DNA from: Hymenobacter sp. DG01
GTDB lineage: Bacteria; Bacteroidota; Bacteroidia; Cytophagales; Hymenobacteraceae
Length of the DNA stretch: 64,000 nt
Reading direction: 5' to 3'
Assembly (NCBI RefSeq): GCF_006352025.1
Contig: NZ_CP040936.1
Span: 1,364,001-1,428,000 of the forward strand
Shown: positions 46,962-57,592 of the stretch, piece by piece
How the letters are laid out: every line of letters starts with the position of its first letter
Position numbering within the stretch: position 1 is the stretch's first letter
Made by a program: the position numbers and the translations under genes
Notes under the pieces: model-generated
Databases searched by the model: none
Told to the model about the DNA's origin: nothing
The model's input: only the letters and a program-made list of their open reading frames with translations

Positions 46962-47510
46962 ATGCCGAAGTCCTTCTTATATGGTACCGCATTTGTTCTG
47001 CTGGCCCTAAGCCAGCCCTTGAGTGCCAGCGCCCAGAAAAGCAAAGCCAAACCCAAAGAAGCCTGCGACGACAAGGCGGAAACAGCTGCTCAGGCCAAGG
47101 CCGCAACCCAAGCCCCCGGCAGCATTTACGGCGCTAGCTTTGCCGCCGCCGACGCCCGCCCCATAAGCGAGCTGCGCCAGCTCCTGGGTACCCGCGACTC
47201 GGCCCAACTGAAGCTGGTGGGCACGGCCGAGGCGGTGTGCCAGGCCAAAGGCTGCTGGCTTACCATGGCTATGCCCGACGGCCAGAAGGTGCGCGTGCGC
47301 TTTAAGGATTACGCTTTCTTCGTGCCCAAAGACATTACCGGCCGCCGGGTGGTAGTAAATGGCTGGGCTCACCGCGAGGTAGTATCGGTGGCCGCGCAGC
47401 AGCACTACGCCCAGGATGCCGGCAAATCGGCCAAGGAAATTGCGGCCATCACCCGCCCCCAGGAGCAGCTCAACTTTGAGGCCGACGGGGTGCTGATTGA
47501 AGGCAAATAA
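46962..47510 (+). CDS. DUF4920 domain-containing secreted protein
   Basis: 182 residues with signal peptide (about 1-25, ending ASAQ). A Lys/Ala-rich linker precedes the DUF4920 beta-barrel: VGTAEAVCQAKGCWLTMAMP, RVRFKDYAFFVPKDITGRRV and VNGWAHREVV. The two Cys in VCQAKGCW are typical of the family. DUF4920 proteins are common in Bacteroidota; the role is unknown. It starts 42 nt after the preceding gene. Confidence 0.92.
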   Translation: MPKSFLYGTAFVLLALSQPLSASAQKSKAKPKEACDDKAETAAQAKAATQAPGSIYGASFAAADARPISELRQLLGTRDSAQLKLVGTAEAVCQAKGCWLTMAMPDGQKVRVRFKDYAFFVPKDITGRRVVVNGWAHREVVSVAAQQHYAQDAGKSAKEIAAITRPQEQLNFEADGVLIEGK

Positions 47511-47629
47511 CCTAGCTTTTCAGGCGCCGGCCTGATTCACTAAGACTGTATTTGGGCAAGCCCGTCTGCTAACTCCAGGCGGGTTTGCTCGTTCACAGAC
47601 TCACATAAAGCCGTAGCTTGCAGTCCTGA

Positions 47630-49849
<2,220 letters not shown>

Positions 49850-49929
49850 TCGATTTTGTCCGTTGCGTGGGGTAGCAACTTCCCGGAGAAGCTGCCTCAG
49901 CTTGTTCCTTTGATTCTTCTTATTTGCTT

Positions 49930-50307
49930 ATGTCTCTTCGTTTGTTTGCCGCTGCTGCTCTGCTGAGCATCGCCAGCCCCGGCTGCTCCCAAGATGGGGG
50001 CCAGTCCATTACGCCGCCGGCTGCCGTGCAGCAGCAACTCAACCAGCCCGGCACCGTGCTGCTGGATGTGCGTAGCCCCGAGGAATTTGCCGCCGGCCAC
50101 TTGCCCGGCGCTCAAAACCTGGACTACCGCGCCGATGACTTCGCCCAGCAGGTCGCCAAACTCGACCCCAAGCAAAACTACGTGCTTTACTGCGCCTCTG
50201 GCAACCGCAGCGGCAAAGCCGCCATCCTCATGCAGGAGAAAGGCTTTAAGCAAGTGGTCAACGCCGGCGCTTACAAGACGCTGCAAGAGAATGGCGTGAA
50301 AAAGTAA
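49930..50307 (+). CDS. Rhodanese-domain lipoprotein
   Basis: 125 residues from the ATG at 49930. The signal ends in a lipobox-like SPGC (Cys21). The rhodanese domain contains LLDVRSPEEFAAGHLPGAQN and the active loop YCASGNRSGKA with catalytic Cys88. It should transfer sulfane sulfur or act in periplasmic thiol chemistry. It follows ligA by about 80 bp on the same strand and ends in a perfect 22-bp-stem terminator. Confidence 0.88.
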   Translation: MSLRLFAAAALLSIASPGCSQDGGQSITPPAAVQQQLNQPGTVLLDVRSPEEFAAGHLPGAQNLDYRADDFAQQVAKLDPKQNYVLYCASGNRSGKAAILMQEKGFKQVVNAGAYKTLQENGVKK

Positions 50308-50323
50308 GGCCTTCCTATCAATA

Positions 50324-50367
50324 CAAAAAGAAGCCAGGGCATCAGCTGATGCCCTGGCTTCTTTTTG
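50324..50367. terminator. Perfect 44-bp palindromic terminator
   Basis: A perfect palindrome: CAAAAAGAAGCCAGGGCATC... to its complement, centred at 50345/50346, with A and T runs at both ends. It serves the rhodanese gene on the plus strand and could also act on the minus strand. Confidence 0.9.
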
Positions 50368-50393
50368 TCATTCCGAGCAGAACGGGGAATCTG
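50367..50393. repeat. REP-like half-element
   Basis: GTCATTCCGAGCAGAACGGGG followed by AATCTG resembles one arm of the palindromic elements nearby. It touches the end of the terminator. Confidence 0.5.
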
Positions 50394-50430
50394 CGTTAGC
50401 AACTCATGGTGACAACTGACTAATAAGACC

Positions 50431-50522
50431 GTCATGTCGAGCTTGTCGAGACATCTCGCCCGAATCGTTGGGGTAGTAATCCAACATCAGTACGCGAGAT
50501 GTCTCGACAAGCTCGACATGAC
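50431..50522. repeat. REP-like element with 29-bp perfect inverted repeat
   Basis: GTCATGTCGAGCTTGTCGAG... (50431-50459) pairs with its exact complement at 50494-50522, with a 34-nt loop. It lies between the rhodanese and deacetylase genes. A dispersed palindromic repeat related to 54079 is likely. Confidence 0.8.
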
Positions 50523-50597
50523 AGGTTAGAAGGCAGGATGCTTCGGCTACGCATGAAGTTCTTGTAACTACCTACCAGCTCCGGCATCCCTACCCCC

Positions 50598-51530
50598 TTA
50601 GAAGCTTTGAACCATGCTGTTGTGCAGGGTGCGGGGGCTCCAGTAGCCGCTGGCAATGATGCGGCGAATGGTGTAGAGTGGGTCCTGCTGGTCGCGCTTC
50701 TCAGCCAGGATGAAGGCCGCATCCATGCCGCGCTTCTTCAGCTCCGGAATAGCCTCGGGGTTCCAGAGGCCAAAGGGGTAGGCGAAGTAGTTGATTTTCT
50801 TGCCGGTAATTTCTTCCAGTTGCTTAGTGGGTTTCTCGATCTGCGTCACCCAATCATTGCCCTGGTATTTCTTTACGTTATGGTGGTCCCAGGTGTGCGA
50901 GCCAATCACGTTGCCTTCATCCGAAAGCTGCTTTACCTGCGCCTTGCTCATGTAGTTGGGGCGGCCCAGGCTTACCGTCATGATAAAGTACACGGCCTTG
51001 AAACCATACTTGTCCAGCGTGGGGCGGGCCACCGTGAACTGGTCGAGGTCGGTGTCGTCGAAGGTCAGCATCACGGGCTTGCTGGGCAGCGGAGCGCCGG
51101 TGGTGAGGTAGGCGAACAGCTGGTCGGGCAGGATGGTGTGGTAGCCCGAGTCGGCCAGCATCTTGATCTGGGCCTTAAACTGCTCTACCGGCACGATGTA
51201 GTCCTTGGCTCCTTTGGAGTCCTTGGCGCGCCAGTCGCGGATCTGGTGGTAGCACAGGATGGGCACCTGGGGCCGGGCAATGATGGTAGCGGCGTCGGCG
51301 CGCTTGTTGGCCGGGATGGTGGCGGGGCTGCCGCCATTGCCGACACTAGCGGCAGTGGCATTACCGGCAGTGGCAATAGTAGCCGTTTCGGCCGAGTCGG
51401 CGGCCAGGGCCGAGGAGGTGGCGGCGTTGCTTTCAGCGGCGGTAGCATTTTTGGCGTCGCTGCAGGCCGTGAGGGCGCCTAGGCTGGCCAGAGAAACCGC
51501 GGCCAGCAGCGGGTAATAAGTAAATTTCAT
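50598..51530 (-). CDS. Polysaccharide deacetylase lipoprotein
   Basis: 310 residues from the ATG at 51530; the frame extends further without support. Signal peptide with lipobox GALTAC, then a low-complexity Ala/Ser/Thr linker (about 22-85). The NodB/CE4 domain has LTFDDTDLDQFTVARPTLDK (catalytic Asp pair), AVYFIMTVS, GSHTWDHHNVKKY (metal His pair) and FAYPFGLWNPEAIPELKKRG. It acts on exported or wall polysaccharide. It is divergent from dapA (127 bp between starts). Confidence 0.92.
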   Translation of the reverse strand: MKFTYYPLLAAVSLASLGALTACSDAKNATAAESNAATSSALAADSAETATIATAGNATAASVGNGGSPATIPANKRADAATIIARPQVPILCYHQIRDWRAKDSKGAKDYIVPVEQFKAQIKMLADSGYHTILPDQLFAYLTTGAPLPSKPVMLTFDDTDLDQFTVARPTLDKYGFKAVYFIMTVSLGRPNYMSKAQVKQLSDEGNVIGSHTWDHHNVKKYQGNDWVTQIEKPTKQLEEITGKKINYFAYPFGLWNPEAIPELKKRGMDAAFILAEKRDQQDPLYTIRRIIASGYWSPRTLHNSMVQSF

Positions 51531-51606
51531 GAAGGAGAGAAACGCGGCCGGCACCAGGGGAACCGTACTTTTGAAAGAAACGGGCCGACCTTCGCCGCTG
51601 GTATTG

Positions 51607-51614
51607 TACCTTCG
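51607..51614 (+). promoter_or_regulatory. dapA: -7-like element TACCTTCG upstream of dapA
   Basis: TACCTTCG, the same octamer as before icmF, lies 42 nt before the dapA ATG in the divergent gap. Confidence 0.4.
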
Positions 51615-51656
51615 CCGCGGGTCTTCCCTCCTACAAATCAACCGCTAATTTCCCGC

Positions 51657-52529
51657 ATGGACAAACTCCGTGGCACTGGCGTAGCCCTCGTTACCCCCTT
51701 CACTCCTACCCCCGAGCGCGCCGTGGACTACGCCGCCCTGCGCCGCCTCGTCGACTTCACTATTGAAGGCGGCGTGGAGTACCTCGTTATCAACGGCACC
51801 ACGGCCGAATCGGCTACCCTCACCACCGAAGAGAAGGCCGAAGTGCTGCGCGTAGTGCGAGAGCAGGTGGCCGGGCGCGTACCGCTGGTGTACGGCATCG
51901 GGGGCAACGACACGGCCGCTACTGTGCGCACCATCCAGAATACCGACCTGACCGGCATTGTGGCCCTGTTGTCGGCCTCGCCCTACTACAACAAGCCCAG
52001 TCAGCGCGGCATCATCGCCCACTACCAACAGCTGGCCGACGCCTCACCGGTGCCCGTGATTCTGTACAACGTGCCCGGCCGCACCAGCTCCAACATGACG
52101 GCGGCCACTACCCTTACCCTGGCCCAACACCCCAACATCATCGGCATTAAGGAAGCCAGCGGCAACCTGGAGCAGTGCATTGCCATTGCCGCCGCCAAAC
52201 CCGATGGTTTCCTACTGATTTCCGGCGACGACATGATGACGACTTCGCTCATCAGCTTCGGGGCTGTGGGCATCATTTCGGTACTGGCTAACGCCTTCCC
52301 GCGCCGCTTCTCCGATATGACCCGTGCCGCCCTCCAGGGCGACTTCAAGGCGGCCAGTAAGCTGCTGTTCAGCTTCGTGGAACTGAACCCGTTGATGTAC
52401 GAGGAAAGCAACCCCGTCGGGGTAAAAGCCGCCCTGGCCGCCCAGGGCCTCTGCGCCGATGCCGTGCGCCTACCCCTGGTAGAGGGCTCAGAGAGCTTAA
52501 AGCAACGGATTGCAGCTTGCGCTCAATAG
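51657..52529 (+). CDS. dapA: 4-hydroxy-tetrahydrodipicolinate synthase
   Basis: 290 residues, the DapA length. The TIM barrel has INGTTAESATLTTEEKAEVL (the family usually has GTTGES; here Ala), YNVPGRTSSNM with Tyr137, and the Schiff-base Lys165 in GIKEASGN, with SGDDMMTTSLISFG after it. It condenses pyruvate with aspartate semialdehyde, the first committed step to diaminopimelate and lysine. Single gene with its own promoter and terminator. Confidence 0.96.
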   Translation: MDKLRGTGVALVTPFTPTPERAVDYAALRRLVDFTIEGGVEYLVINGTTAESATLTTEEKAEVLRVVREQVAGRVPLVYGIGGNDTAATVRTIQNTDLTGIVALLSASPYYNKPSQRGIIAHYQQLADASPVPVILYNVPGRTSSNMTAATTLTLAQHPNIIGIKEASGNLEQCIAIAAAKPDGFLLISGDDMMTTSLISFGAVGIISVLANAFPRRFSDMTRAALQGDFKAASKLLFSFVELNPLMYEESNPVGVKAALAAQGLCADAVRLPLVEGSESLKQRIAACAQ

Positions 52530-52549
52530 AATACTGCAGGATGTATAAT

Positions 52550-52580
52550 AAGAAAAGGCGGCCTTGTGCCGCCTTTTCTT
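52550..52580 (+). terminator. Intrinsic terminator of dapA
   Basis: AAGAAAAGGCGGC (52550-52562) and GCCGCCTTTTCTT (52568-52580) are perfect complements around CTTGT. Confidence 0.9.
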
Positions 52581-52826
52581 GTAAGTGGTTATCCGTGCCA
52601 GCCATAAGCAAGGCTATGTTCCCTGCTCATGCCTTTGTCTTATTACCCAACTTATGTTGGTAATACGCTTCTGCAAAAACTGAAATATTCACCATAGCGC
52701 CCACCAGAAAGCTCCGGACCTTTGTATTACTCAGTTACTTACTCTTTCGGTCGTCCCGAGGTAGCCGACGAGCTTTTTGATACAGCACCAACGGCGGCTT
52801 ACGGTTCGTCTTACGCGAAAAACACG

Positions 52827-53276
52827 ATGGAAAACACTCAGTTGCCAATGCCAGCCAAAGCACCACACGGCATCAACGGAAAAATGCGCGCCGCCCACGT
52901 TGGCCTGCGCACTACCGACTATGCAGGCACCCTGAACTGGTACACGGAAAAACTAGGCTTCCGAATAGTAAAGGAATGGACGGTAGGAAACTTACAGCTA
53001 GCGTTCCTGGCGCCGGCCAATGATGACAACTTTTGGCTAGAAGTAGTTTGCGAAGAGACACTGGACTCTACTCCCGAACCGCCCCGCCCCATTACCTCAG
53101 GCTTCCATCATCTGTGTCTGGAAGTCGACAATGTGGAAGAAACTCTGTCAGCGTTGCGGGAAAAGGAAGTTCGGGTTATCCGGGAGCCTTTCTCTGTGCC
53201 GGCCATTGGCAAGCGCTGCGGGTTCATTACCGACCTGCATGGCAATGTGATTGAGTTTGCTGAGAACATCAACTAA
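52827..53276 (+). CDS. VOC (glyoxalase/bleomycin resistance fold) protein
   Basis: 149 residues from the ATG at 52827; in-frame starts at 52722 (TTG) and 52848 also exist. The VOC fold shows AAHVGLRTTDYAGTLNWYTE, LGFRIVKEWTVGNLQLAFLA, GFHHLCLEVDNVEETLSALR and KRCGFITDLHGNVIEFAE. The HxH/E metal-site pattern fits glyoxalase-like dioxygenases or resistance proteins; substrate unknown. Cytoplasmic. Confidence 0.85.
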   Translation: MENTQLPMPAKAPHGINGKMRAAHVGLRTTDYAGTLNWYTEKLGFRIVKEWTVGNLQLAFLAPANDDNFWLEVVCEETLDSTPEPPRPITSGFHHLCLEVDNVEETLSALREKEVRVIREPFSVPAIGKRCGFITDLHGNVIEFAENIN

Positions 53277-53308
53277 CTTCTATCAGACCCTGGCACAGTA
53301 CTTCCCAA

Positions 53309-54046
53309 TTACCACCCACTAGCCAGCACATCGGCCACGTGCAGGGTTTTGATGGGTTTCTTCTCGCGGCGGATGTAGGCGTCGAGGTGCATGAGGCAGC
53401 TCGTGTCGGTGCTGATCAGGTAGTCGGCGCCGGTAGCCAGGGCGTGTTCCACTTTCTGCTCGGCCATGGCCACGGATATAGCTTCGAACTTCACGGCGAA
53501 GGTGCCGCCGAAGCCGCAGCAGGTTTCGGTTTCGGCCATTTCCAGCCGCTCCAGGCCCGGAATAGCATCGAGCAGCTGGCGCGGAGCCTCTCGAATACCA
53601 CACTCCCGCAGGGCCGAGCAGGAATCGTGGTAGGTGTATTTGCCGGCCAGCTGAGCCTTCGGGATGGACGTAACGCCCAGCACTTCTACCAGAAACTCCG
53701 TCAGCTCGAAGGCCCGGCGCTGCACCCCATGGTAGCGACCCGAGTCGGGGGTGCCCTCAAACAAATCGGCGTAGGTGTTGCGCACCATGCCAATGCAGGA
53801 AGCTGAGGGGCTTACAATGTAGCGCTCCTCCTGGGTCGGGAAGTCATCGAGAAACTTGCGAGCCACCTCGCAGCTCTGCTCCTTGTAGCCTGCGTTGTAG
53901 GCCGGCTGCCCGCAGCAGGTTTGGTTGGCGTTGTAGTGCACCCGGCAGCCCACAGCTTCCAGCACTTTCACCATGTTCAGGGCAGTGTGCGGGAACAGCT
54001 GATCTACAAAGCAGGGAATAAACAGATCGACTTGAGGAGCTGGCAT
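53309..54046 (-). CDS. LutA/YkgE-type (Fe-S)-binding oxidoreductase subunit
   Basis: 245 residues, the length of LutA. Two CCG domains carry the Cys motifs: FIPCFVDQLFPHTALNMVKV with TCCGQPAYNAGYKEQSCEVA, and DSCSALRECG with TCCGFGGTFAVKF. In the LutABC system LutA participates in lactate oxidation; LutB and LutC are not adjacent, so a different partner, or separate loci, must be assumed. It is followed by a REP-like element and mvaB on the same strand. Confidence 0.9.
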   Translation of the reverse strand: MPAPQVDLFIPCFVDQLFPHTALNMVKVLEAVGCRVHYNANQTCCGQPAYNAGYKEQSCEVARKFLDDFPTQEERYIVSPSASCIGMVRNTYADLFEGTPDSGRYHGVQRRAFELTEFLVEVLGVTSIPKAQLAGKYTYHDSCSALRECGIREAPRQLLDAIPGLERLEMAETETCCGFGGTFAVKFEAISVAMAEQKVEHALATGADYLISTDTSCLMHLDAYIRREKKPIKTLHVADVLASGW

Positions 54047-54078
54047 GGTGTGGAGGGGGAAGTCAGGTAAAACTGGCT

Positions 54079-54178
54079 GTCATCCTGAGCGCAGCGCAGG
54101 ACCTTGTTACGGTATCACCAGTCGTTGGTGCGCTTGCTGTTCCCGCGTGATAAGGTCCTGCGCTGCGCTCAGGATGAC
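54079..54178. repeat. REP-like palindromic element, 27-bp arms
   Basis: GTCATCCTGAGCGCAGCGCAGGACCTT (54079-54105) and its exact complement (54152-54178) flank a 46-nt loop; further G-U pairs would lengthen the stem. It separates the LutA-like gene from mvaB. Confidence 0.85.
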
Positions 54179-54194
54179 GGACGGCAAAGTACGG

Positions 54195-55049
54195 CTAATG
54201 CCCTGAAAAAATCTGCTGATTCAGCCGCATGACCTTTGCCAGAGCCGGCTGGTTAAGCTGCGGCCCTACCCCCGCCGCCTGGGCAAACTCCAGGAGCCGC
54301 TCGGTGGGCATATTGCCGGTGAGCTGGTCAGCGGCCATGGGGCAGCCGCCGTAGCCGCCCAAAGCCCCATCGAAGCGGCGGCAACCGGCCTCGTAGGCGG
54401 CCTGCACTTTTTCGCGCCAGGTGTCGGGGGTAGTGTGCAGGTGGGCCCCGAAGTTAATTTGCGGGAAGGCGGCCGTCAGCTCCCGGAAGGCCGGGCCAAC
54501 GGTAGCGGGCGTGGAAACCCCGATGGTATCGGAGAGGGCCACGATGCCCACCTTCAGGTTGGCCAGCTTCTGGGTGAACTCGCCGAGCACTTCCGGGCTC
54601 CAGGGGTCACCGTAGGGGTTGCCGAAGCCCATGCTCAGGTACACTACCTGCTCCTGTCCGCTGCGGGCGCACAGCTCCTGCATCCGGGCTACGTCGTCGA
54701 GAGCCTGGGTTATGCTTTTGTTGGTGTTGCGCTGCTGAAAGGTTTCGGACACCGACAGCGGGAAGCCGATGTAGCGGATCTGCGGGTGCTGGGCGGCGGT
54801 TTCGGCCCCGCGCAGGTTGGCCACGATAGCCAGCAGCTGGGTTTGGGTCTGGCTCAGGTCGAGGCCGGCCAGCACCTCGGCGGTATCGGCCAGCTGCGGA
54901 ATGGCCTTGGGCGACACAAAGGAGCCGAAATCGAGGGTATCAAATCCTACCTGCAGCAGGGCGTTGAGGTAGGCCGTCTTATCGGGGGTAGGAATGAACG
55001 TGGGCCAGCCCTGCATGGCGTCGCGCGGGCATTCGGTGAGGTGGAGCAT
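54195..55049 (-). CDS. Hydroxymethylglutaryl-CoA lyase
   Basis: 284 residues in the HMG-CoA lyase/DRE-TIM barrel: TECPRDAMQGWPTFIPTPDK at the start, FGSFVSPKAIPQLADTAEVL, LSDTIGVSTPATVGPAFREL, HLHTTPDTWREKVQAAYEAG, and DGALGGYGGCPMAADQLTGN. It cleaves HMG-CoA to acetyl-CoA and acetoacetate in leucine breakdown. The N-terminus has ECPRDAMQ instead of the usual EVGPRDGLQ, but the catalytic Arg and Asp of PRD are kept. It is divergent from the M23 gene. Confidence 0.9.
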   Translation of the reverse strand: MLHLTECPRDAMQGWPTFIPTPDKTAYLNALLQVGFDTLDFGSFVSPKAIPQLADTAEVLAGLDLSQTQTQLLAIVANLRGAETAAQHPQIRYIGFPLSVSETFQQRNTNKSITQALDDVARMQELCARSGQEQVVYLSMGFGNPYGDPWSPEVLGEFTQKLANLKVGIVALSDTIGVSTPATVGPAFRELTAAFPQINFGAHLHTTPDTWREKVQAAYEAGCRRFDGALGGYGGCPMAADQLTGNMPTERLLEFAQAAGVGPQLNQPALAKVMRLNQQIFSGH

Positions 55050-55051
55050 GG

Positions 55052-55115
55052 GTGGGGAGGTGGTGAAGGTGCGAAGTTGGGAAAAGTGGTGAAATAGTGA
55101 GGTGGTGAGTTAGTT
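55052..55115. repeat. Degenerate 8-nt-period GTGA array
   Basis: Octamers of type (R)GTGGTGA/ATAGTGA recur about eight times directly upstream of mvaB. A similar array in inverted orientation lies at 55264-55297. Confidence 0.5.
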
Positions 55116-55263
55116 GTTCTAGTGGCGCTAGCGGCCCCGATTGCCCGGTAACCTCGGCGTCCCCTACCCCCTTGCAACAACCAAAGCCCCATCGGGGCGG
55201 CTGGTCGTTGAATGTTTCATGTTGCCCCTCCGCGGCTACCCTATCTGCGCATACTGAACATTA

Positions 55264-55297
55264 AACTCACCATTTCACTAGTTCACTATCTCACCGC
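55264..55297. repeat. Inverted GTGA octamer array
   Basis: The complement reads GGTGAGATAGTGAACTAGTG then AAATGGTGAG, the same motif as 55052-55115 but on the other strand, placed upstream of the M23 gene. The rest of the gap at 55116-55263 has no gene; it contains CTACCCCCTTG and a small GCCCC/GGGGC hairpin at 55187-55199. Confidence 0.45.
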
Positions 55298-55369
55298 TCC
55301 CCTATCGAACTACTAACCGCCAACTGGGGTTTGTCCTATTACCTACCTCCTATTACCCACTACCCCTTG

Positions 55370-56704
55370 ATGCTACTTCGCTTGCGGACCCTATCGGCCG
55401 CGCTGTTCGTCCTATTTCTTACTGCCTGCAGCCAAAGCCAGACGCTGCAGGGAATCTTCCAGCAATCCACTCCGCACGAAGCCTACGCCCGCAAGCTAAA
55501 ACAGGCCGGCCTGGCTGAAACCGCCCTGGGCCGCGACTGGCTACGGGCCGCCGACCAAGCCCTGCGCGACTCGTTGGTGGTGAAGCTGCCGTTTCAGGAA
55601 AGCGGCTTTTTCCCCGCCGACCGGGCCGTGGCCACTGGTCTGCGCTACCTCGTGCGGGCCGGTGAAACCATTCAGATCAGCCTGACGCTGGCGCCCGGCA
55701 CCCAGGCTCCCAAGGTGTTCGTAGATGCCTTCGAGCTGAGCCCCGACCGTTCTGCTCCCCGCCATCTGGCAGCCGCTGATACCGCTGCCCTCTCATTTCG
55801 CTACGTGGCCGAGGCCGACCGCCAGCATGTGCTGCGGGTGCAGCCGGAACTGCTGCGCGGCGGCCGCTACACCCTGCGCATTCGGCGCGAGCCCAGCCTG
55901 AGCTTCCCGGTAAAAGGCAAGACCGATGCGGCCGTGGGTTCGTTCTGGGGCATGCCCCGCGACGGAGGTGCCCGCCGCCACGAGGGCATCGATATTTTTG
56001 CTCAGCGCGGTACGCCGGCCGTAGCCTCGGCCCACGGCTATATCACCCGCGTCAACGAAACCAAGCTGGGCGGCCGGGTAGTATGGCTGGCCGATACCGA
56101 CCATAATCAGCACCTATACTATGCCCACCTCGATAAGCAGCTGGTGCAGCCCGGCCAGCGCGTGAAGCCCGGCGATACGCTGGGGCTGGTGGGCAACACC
56201 GGCAATGCCCGCACCACCTCGCCCCACCTGCACTTTGGGGTGTACCGCAACGGGGCCGTTGATCCGTTTCCGTTTGTGCGCCGCCCCGATGCGATGCCGC
56301 CCGTGCCCAAGGTACTGCCGAGCCGCCTGGGCCAGTGGGTAAGGGCCCGCGAAACCCGCCTCACGCTGCGCCGCATGCCTACTACTACTGGCGTAACGGC
56401 CGCCACCGCCACGCGCCCTACCCCCCTGCTGGTGCTGGGCGCTACCGCCGAGTGGCTGCGGGTGCAGCTGCCCACCGGCCGCACGGGGTTCGTGCCGGCC
56501 AAAGCTGTGCTGACGGCTACCCCCCTGCGCCGCGAAAACCTCACGCTCCCCACCGATTTGCGGGCCCGCCCCACTGCCGATGCCCTGACCATAGCGGCCC
56601 TCCCGGCACAAACCACCGTGGCGGTACTGGGCGAGTACGGCAAGTTCCGGCTGGTGCGCCAGCCTAACGGCCGCACGGGCTGGCTGGCGGTAGCCGCCTC
56701 GTAG
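55370..56704 (+). CDS. M23 peptidase lipoprotein with C-terminal SH3 domains
   Basis: 444 residues from the ATG at 55370; a TTG at 55331 would add a tail before the signal. The lipobox is LFLTAC (Cys22 region). Residues about 60-190 form an N-terminal beta domain. The LytM domain has RRHEGIDIFAQRGTPAVASA (zinc His/Asp), HLYYAHL and TSPHLHFGVY (His pair). Two SH3b-like repeats follow (about 330-444; VLGATAEWLRVQLPTGRTGF, VLGEYGKFRLVRQPNGRTGW). It probably cuts peptidoglycan cross-bridges in the periplasm. Confidence 0.92.
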   Translation: MLLRLRTLSAALFVLFLTACSQSQTLQGIFQQSTPHEAYARKLKQAGLAETALGRDWLRAADQALRDSLVVKLPFQESGFFPADRAVATGLRYLVRAGETIQISLTLAPGTQAPKVFVDAFELSPDRSAPRHLAAADTAALSFRYVAEADRQHVLRVQPELLRGGRYTLRIRREPSLSFPVKGKTDAAVGSFWGMPRDGGARRHEGIDIFAQRGTPAVASAHGYITRVNETKLGGRVVWLADTDHNQHLYYAHLDKQLVQPGQRVKPGDTLGLVGNTGNARTTSPHLHFGVYRNGAVDPFPFVRRPDAMPPVPKVLPSRLGQWVRARETRLTLRRMPTTTGVTAATATRPTPLLVLGATAEWLRVQLPTGRTGFVPAKAVLTATPLRRENLTLPTDLRARPTADALTIAALPAQTTVAVLGEYGKFRLVRQPNGRTGWLAVAAS

Positions 56705-56916
56705 GGTACGGCAGGCCACACGTAGCCCGGCTTACCTTAGTTCGGTAGATAGTCTTGTTCTTCAGTTACCTCGAGCCGTAAGCGGCAGAAGGCAGGCGGG
56801 AAGCGCGGGCTCCCGTTTTTGCTTCTTAATTTTTCTTATAAAAAAGATGACGCGAGGGAGGTTCTTCATCTGTTGCTCATGTAACGGCTAGTAGGTTTGT
56901 TGTGGTGATTGGAGTA

Positions 56917-56958
56917 AAAACGCGGAGTAGTTTCTTGTGGGAAACTGCTCCGCGTTTT
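56917..56958. terminator. Hairpin upstream of the thioredoxin gene
   Basis: AAAACGCGGAG and AGTTTC (56917-56934) pair with GAAACT and CTCCGCGTTTT (56941-56958), including one G-U pair. It lies 59 nt before the next ATG and ends in TTTT, so it may terminate the M23 transcript or act as an attenuator. The rest of the 56705-57016 gap holds no supported gene. Confidence 0.6.
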
Positions 56959-57016
56959 CCGTTGTACCCGCCGGGCCGTCTCCCGTATATCGCTGAACAT
57001 TCCTTTTCTGCCCCTC

Positions 57017-57499
57017 ATGCGCACTCCCCTCCTGCTCCTGATCTGCTCCCTACTGCTGGCAGCGCCCGGCGGCGCAACGCCTCCGGCACCCACCCAGGCG
57101 GCGGCTCCGGCCGTGGCCTGGGTTTCTACCCTCGATGCGGCCCTGCAACAGGCCAAAGCCACCAACCGCCCCGTGCTGGCCGTTTTCTCGGGCTCCGACT
57201 GGTGCAAGCCCTGCATCATGCTCAAGCAGGAGGTATTCGATCAGCCTGAGTTTACGCGCTACGCCCAGGACAAGCTAGTGCTGGCCCGCTTTGACTTTCC
57301 GCGCAGCAAGAAAAACAAGCTCCCGGCCGAGCAAACCCGCCACAACGAGCAGGCCGCGGCCCAACTCAACAAGGAGGGCTCCTTCCCGCTGGTGGTGCTA
57401 CTCTCGCCCGAGGGCAAAGTGCTGGCCAAAACCGGCTACCGGCCGGGCGGAGCTGCGGCTTACACCAGCTACCTCAGCTCCCTGCTGGCCCGGCGGTAA
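57017..57499 (+). CDS. Secreted thioredoxin-family protein
   Basis: 160 residues with a signal peptide (about 1-20). The thioredoxin-like fold has FSGSDWCKPCIMLKQEVFDQ with the redox Cys pair Cys63 and Cys66 (CKPC), and SFPLVVLLSPEGKVLAKTGY. It probably reduces or isomerises disulfides in the periplasm. It is followed by ApbE, DUF4266 and DUF3570 genes with short gaps on one strand, a likely operon. Confidence 0.92.
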   Translation: MRTPLLLLICSLLLAAPGGATPPAPTQAAAPAVAWVSTLDAALQQAKATNRPVLAVFSGSDWCKPCIMLKQEVFDQPEFTRYAQDKLVLARFDFPRSKKNKLPAEQTRHNEQAAAQLNKEGSFPLVVLLSPEGKVLAKTGYRPGGAAAYTSYLSSLLARR

Positions 57500-57592
57500 C
57501 GGGGCATAGCCCACCAACGGTATTGCGGCCTGTTGCGGTGGCTGGTGCTGCAGTGCGGCCCCTTCGTCCTGACCCTTTGTATTCCCCTCCCT

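Noticed and set aside
50367..50522. Possible CRISPR array
   Set aside because: The repeats form one inverted pair plus a half-copy, not regular direct repeats with spacers; no cas genes are present.
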